From: Acidobacteriota bacterium
GTDB taxonomy: Bacteria > Acidobacteriota > Blastocatellia > RBC074
Assembly: GCA_016715865.1 (NCBI GenBank)
Contig: JADJXM010000007.1
Location: forward strand, 134,001-198,000
Direction: 5' to 3'
Length of the DNA stretch: 64,000 nucleotides
Shown: positions 59,330 to 64,000 of the stretch, piece by piece
Numbering within the stretch: position 1 is the stretch's first letter
How the letters are laid out: each line of letters starts with the position of its first letter
Program-made: the position numbers and the translations under genes
The notes under the pieces: model-generated
Seen by the model: only the letters and a program-made list of their open reading frames with translations
Databases searched by the model: none
Told to the model about the DNA's origin: nothing

Positions 59330-60841
59330 TTGATATCGGCAGACTCAACCGCCGGTCGTCTGGTCTCAGCGACACTTTTGCTGGCCTTGTGCGCAGCGGC
59401 GGGCATCTCTCTTGCCTTTCTATTCGATGATGGATGCCAGTTGGACGGCGCGCTCCATTTTTTATATGCGAAGTGGGCCTGGGTTCACCATGAGCTTTTC
59501 GTGGGAGTCTGGGCGAGACCTCTCTACACCCTCACTTATTCAATTCCAGCCCTGGCCGGTTACAGGGCGGCGAGGCTCTTCACTGTCCTCATCTGCCTGA
59601 TCATATCCTGGCAGACCTGGCGACTGGCCGAAGATCTGACCAGTAGCGAATCGATACGGCTGCTCACGGACGCAAATCGTCCGCTGGCGATAATTCTGGT
59701 CTGGCTGCAGCCTTCCTTCTTTCTTTTCAGCGCCGATAACATGACCGAACCGGTCTTTGCGCTCGTCTACGTCATTGCGCTGCGCCTGCATCATCGAGGC
59801 CGAACGATGGCTGGAATGCTTGTGGCATCTCTGGCGATACTGGCCCGCCCGGAAGGTTTTTTTCTCGGGATACTGTGGGCCGGCTGGATTCTGTGGGATG
59901 TCTGGCGCGATTCTTCCACCAGCAAATCGTCGACGCGAATCAGCAGGTCAGCCACGATACTGCTGCTTTCGTGCGGGGCGTTTCTGTGGTGGCTGGCTGC
60001 GCTCGTCATCACAGGAGATCCGCTCTTCATCCTGCATAACTGGCCGTCGAACTGGCCGGTCACTGGCACGATCTACGGCGCTCCGGGAATGCTGGCTTAT
60101 CCCGTCAGGCTGCCGGAAATCATCGGACCGTTGCTGCTGCCGCCATTCTTCGCCGGACTCTATCACCTGATTAAATCGCGAAAGCTGGCGACGCTGACAT
60201 CGAGCTTTCTGCTCTTCTTCGTTCTGCACACCATCCTCAGAGCATACGGTCTGCTCGGATCAGCAGGCTATCCCCGGTATCTGATTTCGATCTCCCCGGC
60301 GATTGCGATCATCACTCTGGTGGGATGGACCAGGCTGGCGGAACTTTTCCGGCACACCTCAAAACTGCTCAGACGCGGCCTGGCGGTGCTCGTCATCGGA
60401 GTATCGATCTTCCTCAATTTCACATACGCCGACGGTGCTGAATGGTCGAGGGACGCAAAGGCGATCGCAGCGGTCCACGCGCGTTTCGCCGGCGATCCAC
60501 GGCCGATCGTCCGCCTGATCTTCAGCCAACCATACGCCTGTATCGTCTTCGACCGCGATCCGTGGGAAAACCCCGTCTTCACAAACGATATCCGGAAGGA
60601 CCTCGATATACTGCGCGAGAGCCCTGCCGGAACGCTCGCCGTCTGGGACGACAGGGTGGGTCCGAAATGGTACGGACTGACTGCAAATGATTTCGAACGC
60701 GCAGGTTTTGTCAGACTGGATTCGCAGGAATTTTCATTGAAGGGATATCTGCTGGATCGCTCGTGGTTCGGGTTCGGCGGTCCAAGGGCTCAGCGGATTC
60801 ATCTTTTATATAAAACAACCGGAACGCCGACCTACAGATAA
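59330..60841 (+). CDS. Multi-pass membrane protein, GT-C glycosyltransferase-like
   Basis: This 503-residue protein has eight or more hydrophobic helices. An acidic motif lies in the first loop (FDDGCQLDGALHFLYAKW), as in GT-C enzymes that use polyprenyl-phosphate sugars. The C-terminal ~120 residues look soluble. The exact family is not recognised. It likely begins at TTG (59330) just after GGAG and four codons upstream of any other option. It follows the NYN gene in one operon. The role in envelope sugar transfer is inferred from topology only. Confidence 0.7.
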   Translation: MISADSTAGRLVSATLLLALCAAAGISLAFLFDDGCQLDGALHFLYAKWAWVHHELFVGVWARPLYTLTYSIPALAGYRAARLFTVLICLIISWQTWRLAEDLTSSESIRLLTDANRPLAIILVWLQPSFFLFSADNMTEPVFALVYVIALRLHHRGRTMAGMLVASLAILARPEGFFLGILWAGWILWDVWRDSSTSKSSTRISRSATILLLSCGAFLWWLAALVITGDPLFILHNWPSNWPVTGTIYGAPGMLAYPVRLPEIIGPLLLPPFFAGLYHLIKSRKLATLTSSFLLFFVLHTILRAYGLLGSAGYPRYLISISPAIAIITLVGWTRLAELFRHTSKLLRRGLAVLVIGVSIFLNFTYADGAEWSRDAKAIAAVHARFAGDPRPIVRLIFSQPYACIVFDRDPWENPVFTNDIRKDLDILRESPAGTLAVWDDRVGPKWYGLTANDFERAGFVRLDSQEFSLKGYLLDRSWFGFGGPRAQRIHLLYKTTGTPTYR

Positions 60842-60842
60842 T

Positions 60843-62018
60843 TTATCGCCAGCGGGTATAGCGGATTGCATATATGTTTCCGTTGCCGCCCATGAGCGCC
60901 ACCAGTTGCAACCCTGTCGGCAGGCGGCCGAAATCAAGCACGGTCTGACCATCGACCTGTTTCTTCTTGAACTTCTCGCCGAATGTGTTTTTGACGTCAT
61001 CGAGCGACCAGGTGACCACCAGCTCGACTCTGTTCAACAGAAGGTCGGGCTTGATGAAATTCATCTTGATTCCGCTGTAATAACTGAGGTACTTGATCGA
61101 GTATTCGAGGTTCGATTCTGTTTCGAGATCCTTGACCACGGCCGCCGTGCGCGTCAATTCGACGACATCGCGCGTGGAGTAGAGACCGATCCCATCGACC
61201 AGACGGTAAAAGAAGGCGAGAGCCTGATCGGGCCGAAGAAACATCGGCTCCTGAGGCGAACGGCCGAGTTTGCCGCGTGAAGCATAATCGACGACATCAT
61301 CCAGCTGGCGGTCCACTTGCAGGTTATCTGTCGACTCGACATTGTCCGGCCGGCGCACCGGCAGGGCCGGCAACTGCGCAACAGTCATGCGAACCTGATC
61401 GCTGATCATTCCGCGAGCATAATTAACCGGCAATGCGAAATTGATATTCTGGCCGCTTTTCATGAGATAGGTGATGATGCCGATCACCTCGCCTTTCGAG
61501 TCGAAAACGGCGCCTCCGCTGCTGCCGTCGCTGATAGGAGCAGTGATCTGAAAGACGCGATGTGTTTCTAGTCGCCGCATGCCGCTGATGATGCCGGTCG
61601 AGATTGAATTGGCGAGCCCTTCCGGGCTGCTGATGGCGACGATCGACTCTCCGCTCTCGGTCCGATCTGAATCCCCCAGCCGGACGGTCGGCAGATTAAA
61701 CCCATCAACCTTGATTATGACGATGTCCCGCACATCATCCGTCGCAATGATCTGATCTGTTTGATAGACGTCTCCGCTGGTCAGCCGAACCCTGATCTTC
61801 GCCGCTCCACGAACTACGTGCAGGTTGCTGATGATGGCGCCGCCCGGAGTGGCAATGAATCCGCTTCCCTGGCCCGTCACGTTGCCGCGCTCATCAAGGG
61901 TTTCTATGACGACGACCGCCTGGCTATGGTTTTTTGCGATTTCGGCGGCTGACTGCGCCTGCGCGAAAACAGGAAATGTCAGAAAAATGGCTGTCAGGAA
62001 AACGGTGATGCTACGCAT
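60843..62018 (-). CDS. Exported trypsin-like (HtrA-type) serine protease
   Basis: This 391-residue protein has a signal peptide (~1-22). A trypsin-like domain at ~30-215 carries the triad His in SNLHVVRG, Asp in DDVRDIVIIKV and Ser in ISDGSSGGAVF. The C-terminal ~170 residues are not a recognisable PDZ domain and have no assigned family (LEYSIKYLSYYSGIKMNFIK). It is read convergently with the membrane protein gene, one base apart. Confidence 0.9.
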   Translation of the reverse strand: MRSITVFLTAIFLTFPVFAQAQSAAEIAKNHSQAVVVIETLDERGNVTGQGSGFIATPGGAIISNLHVVRGAAKIRVRLTSGDVYQTDQIIATDDVRDIVIIKVDGFNLPTVRLGDSDRTESGESIVAISSPEGLANSISTGIISGMRRLETHRVFQITAPISDGSSGGAVFDSKGEVIGIITYLMKSGQNINFALPVNYARGMISDQVRMTVAQLPALPVRRPDNVESTDNLQVDRQLDDVVDYASRGKLGRSPQEPMFLRPDQALAFFYRLVDGIGLYSTRDVVELTRTAAVVKDLETESNLEYSIKYLSYYSGIKMNFIKPDLLLNRVELVVTWSLDDVKNTFGEKFKKKQVDGQTVLDFGRLPTGLQLVALMGGNGNIYAIRYTRWR

Positions 62019-62090
62019 TGAAATTCATGCTCCAGTGATTATGTGCGGGGATACGGGGAAGGTCATTATAGCCCCAATTCGAAGAAAATT

Positions 62091-62226
62091 CACCACGCAT
62101 TCACACAGGACTCAGAGAAGAACCGGGCATATCTGAAGGATTTCACCTCGGAGTCATAGAGGGCTCAGAGAAGATCCGGGCATATCTGAAGGATTTCACC
62201 ACGGAGTCACAGAGGACTCAGAGAGA
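62091..62226. repeat. Tandem 53-bp unit, left flank of GxxExxY gene (element F)
   Basis: Two 53-base units (62091-62143 and 62144-62196) and a partial third (62197-62225) each read CACC.CGGAGTCACAGAGG, CTCAGAGAAGA and CCGGGCATATCTGAAGGATT. The stop codon of the GxxExxY gene lies at the right edge. The same unit occurs inverted on the other side at 62611-62693. Confidence 0.92.
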
Positions 62227-62598
62227 TCAAAGAATCCTGCGGCGGATGCCATTTTTCAGGATCGGCACATTGAAATTGATCAGCAATCCCAGCCTCCAGC
62301 TACCGAGCTTGAGATAGGTCAGGAGCTGGGCCTCGTGTATGGGCATGATCATATCGACTGCTTTAATCTCGACCACGACTGATCTTTCTACGAGCACGTC
62401 AAGACGATAACCGCAATCGAGTCTGATCCCCTTATACTCAACAGGTAGTGGCCTCTGACGCTCGAATGCAACACCGAGCAAAGTCAACTCATGGCACAAA
62501 CACTCCTCGTAGGCAGACTCCAGCAATCCCGGTCCAAGAGCCCTGTGGACATCGATTGCTGCACCAATGATCTTTTCAGTTATCTCATTCAATTCCAT
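62227..62598 (-). CDS. GxxExxY family protein (PD-(D/E)xK nuclease-like)
   Basis: This 123-residue protein is a full-length member of the GxxExxY family. It has the name motif GPGLLESAYEECL, then RQRPLPVEYKGIRLDCGYRL, DVLVERSVVVEIKAVD and the end LKNGIRRRIL. The D...(V)EIK pattern (CGYRLDVLV, VVVEIKAV) is the metal-binding core of PD-(D/E)xK nucleases, so a nuclease role is inferred. The family function is not established. The gene is bracketed by inverted copies of a 53-base repeat unit, which makes it a likely passenger or driver of the element. Confidence 0.93.
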   Translation of the reverse strand: MELNEITEKIIGAAIDVHRALGPGLLESAYEECLCHELTLLGVAFERQRPLPVEYKGIRLDCGYRLDVLVERSVVVEIKAVDMIMPIHEAQLLTYLKLGSWRLGLLINFNVPILKNGIRRRIL

Positions 62599-62610
62599 TC
62601 TTCGCTGTGA

Positions 62611-62693
62611 TTTCTCCGTGATCTCTGTGCCTCGGTGGTGAATTCCTTCAGATATGTCCGGCTCTTCTCCGTGTCCTCTGTGCCTCGGTGGTA
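62611..62693. repeat. Inverted 53-bp unit, right flank of GxxExxY gene (element F)
   Basis: TTCTCCGTGATCTCTGTGCC and TCGGTGGTG, then AATTCCTTCAGATATGTCCGG and CTCTTCTCCGTGTCCTCTGT, repeat the left-hand unit in inverse orientation. Together they form the outer inverted repeats of a ~600-base block around GxxExxY. Confidence 0.9.
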
Positions 62694-62718
62694 TTAATTT
62701 ACAGGTATAACCTGCGGT

Positions 62719-64000
<1,282 letters not shown>

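Overview
The window looks like a chromosomal segment of an acidobacterium, possibly of the Blastocatellia / subdivision 4 kind. The pointers are a VWFA-related protein of the type amplified in Acidobacteria, a secreted protein ending in the C-terminal domain typical of Solibacter-type genomes, a very large TonB receptor with an N-terminal carboxypeptidase-regulatory domain, and a Ser/Thr kinase fused to a formylglycine-generating-enzyme-like domain. The assignment is inference from protein families. No 16S rRNA gene is present.

Layout. 1-2613: a partial lamin-tail protein, an initiator tRNA interrupted by a group I intron, and a CE15 esterase. 3101-8621: a kinase / M23 / class III aminotransferase fusion and a VWFA-related secreted protein. 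8622-10077: repeats, terminators and a candidate structured RNA. 10078-16517: a Ser/Thr kinase, a TPR protein, a CDP-alcohol phosphatidyltransferase and two small membrane or unknown proteins. 16520-21940: biotin carboxylase, a biotin carrier, rpsO and pnp. 22288-26708: a beta-propeller protein facing a TonB receptor. 27211-34154: a four-gene minus-strand operon that looks like a membrane redox chain with cyclic-nucleotide-binding and FHA sensory domains, a seven-heme cytochrome, a ClpX-like ATPase and an Fe-S flavoprotein. 34522-35136: a peroxiredoxin whose catalytic position is an in-frame UGA, a probable selenoprotein. 35138-38892: an M16 peptidase pair and a PHP phosphatase. 39730-44664: a radical SAM protein resembling lipid-joining enzymes, and a GH63-type glucosidase. 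44786-54519: an SdrD-type protein, a membrane-fusion protein plus ABC ATPase without a permease, a DUF433 protein, a cytochrome / copper monooxygenase fusion and an S41 protease. 54617-64000: an amidohydrolase, a secreted unknown, a response regulator, a cytoplasmic subtilase, a NYN nuclease, a membrane glycosyltransferase-like protein, a trypsin-like protease, a GxxExxY protein and a partial GH10-like hydrolase.

The intergenic DNA is unusually rich in palindromic dispersed elements. Five families (here A, B, C, D and F) share one architecture: two inverted arms, each made of two to four tandem 7-9-mers, around a short centre. They sit directly at stop or start codons, are nested in one another (18021-18427), and one family brackets the GxxExxY gene as inverted copies of a 53-bp unit. 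Other hairpin families (E, G, H, I) are also present. The strongest findings are the intron-split tRNA-fMet, the selenocysteine peroxiredoxin, the redox operon, and the repeat system with its possible link to GxxExxY.
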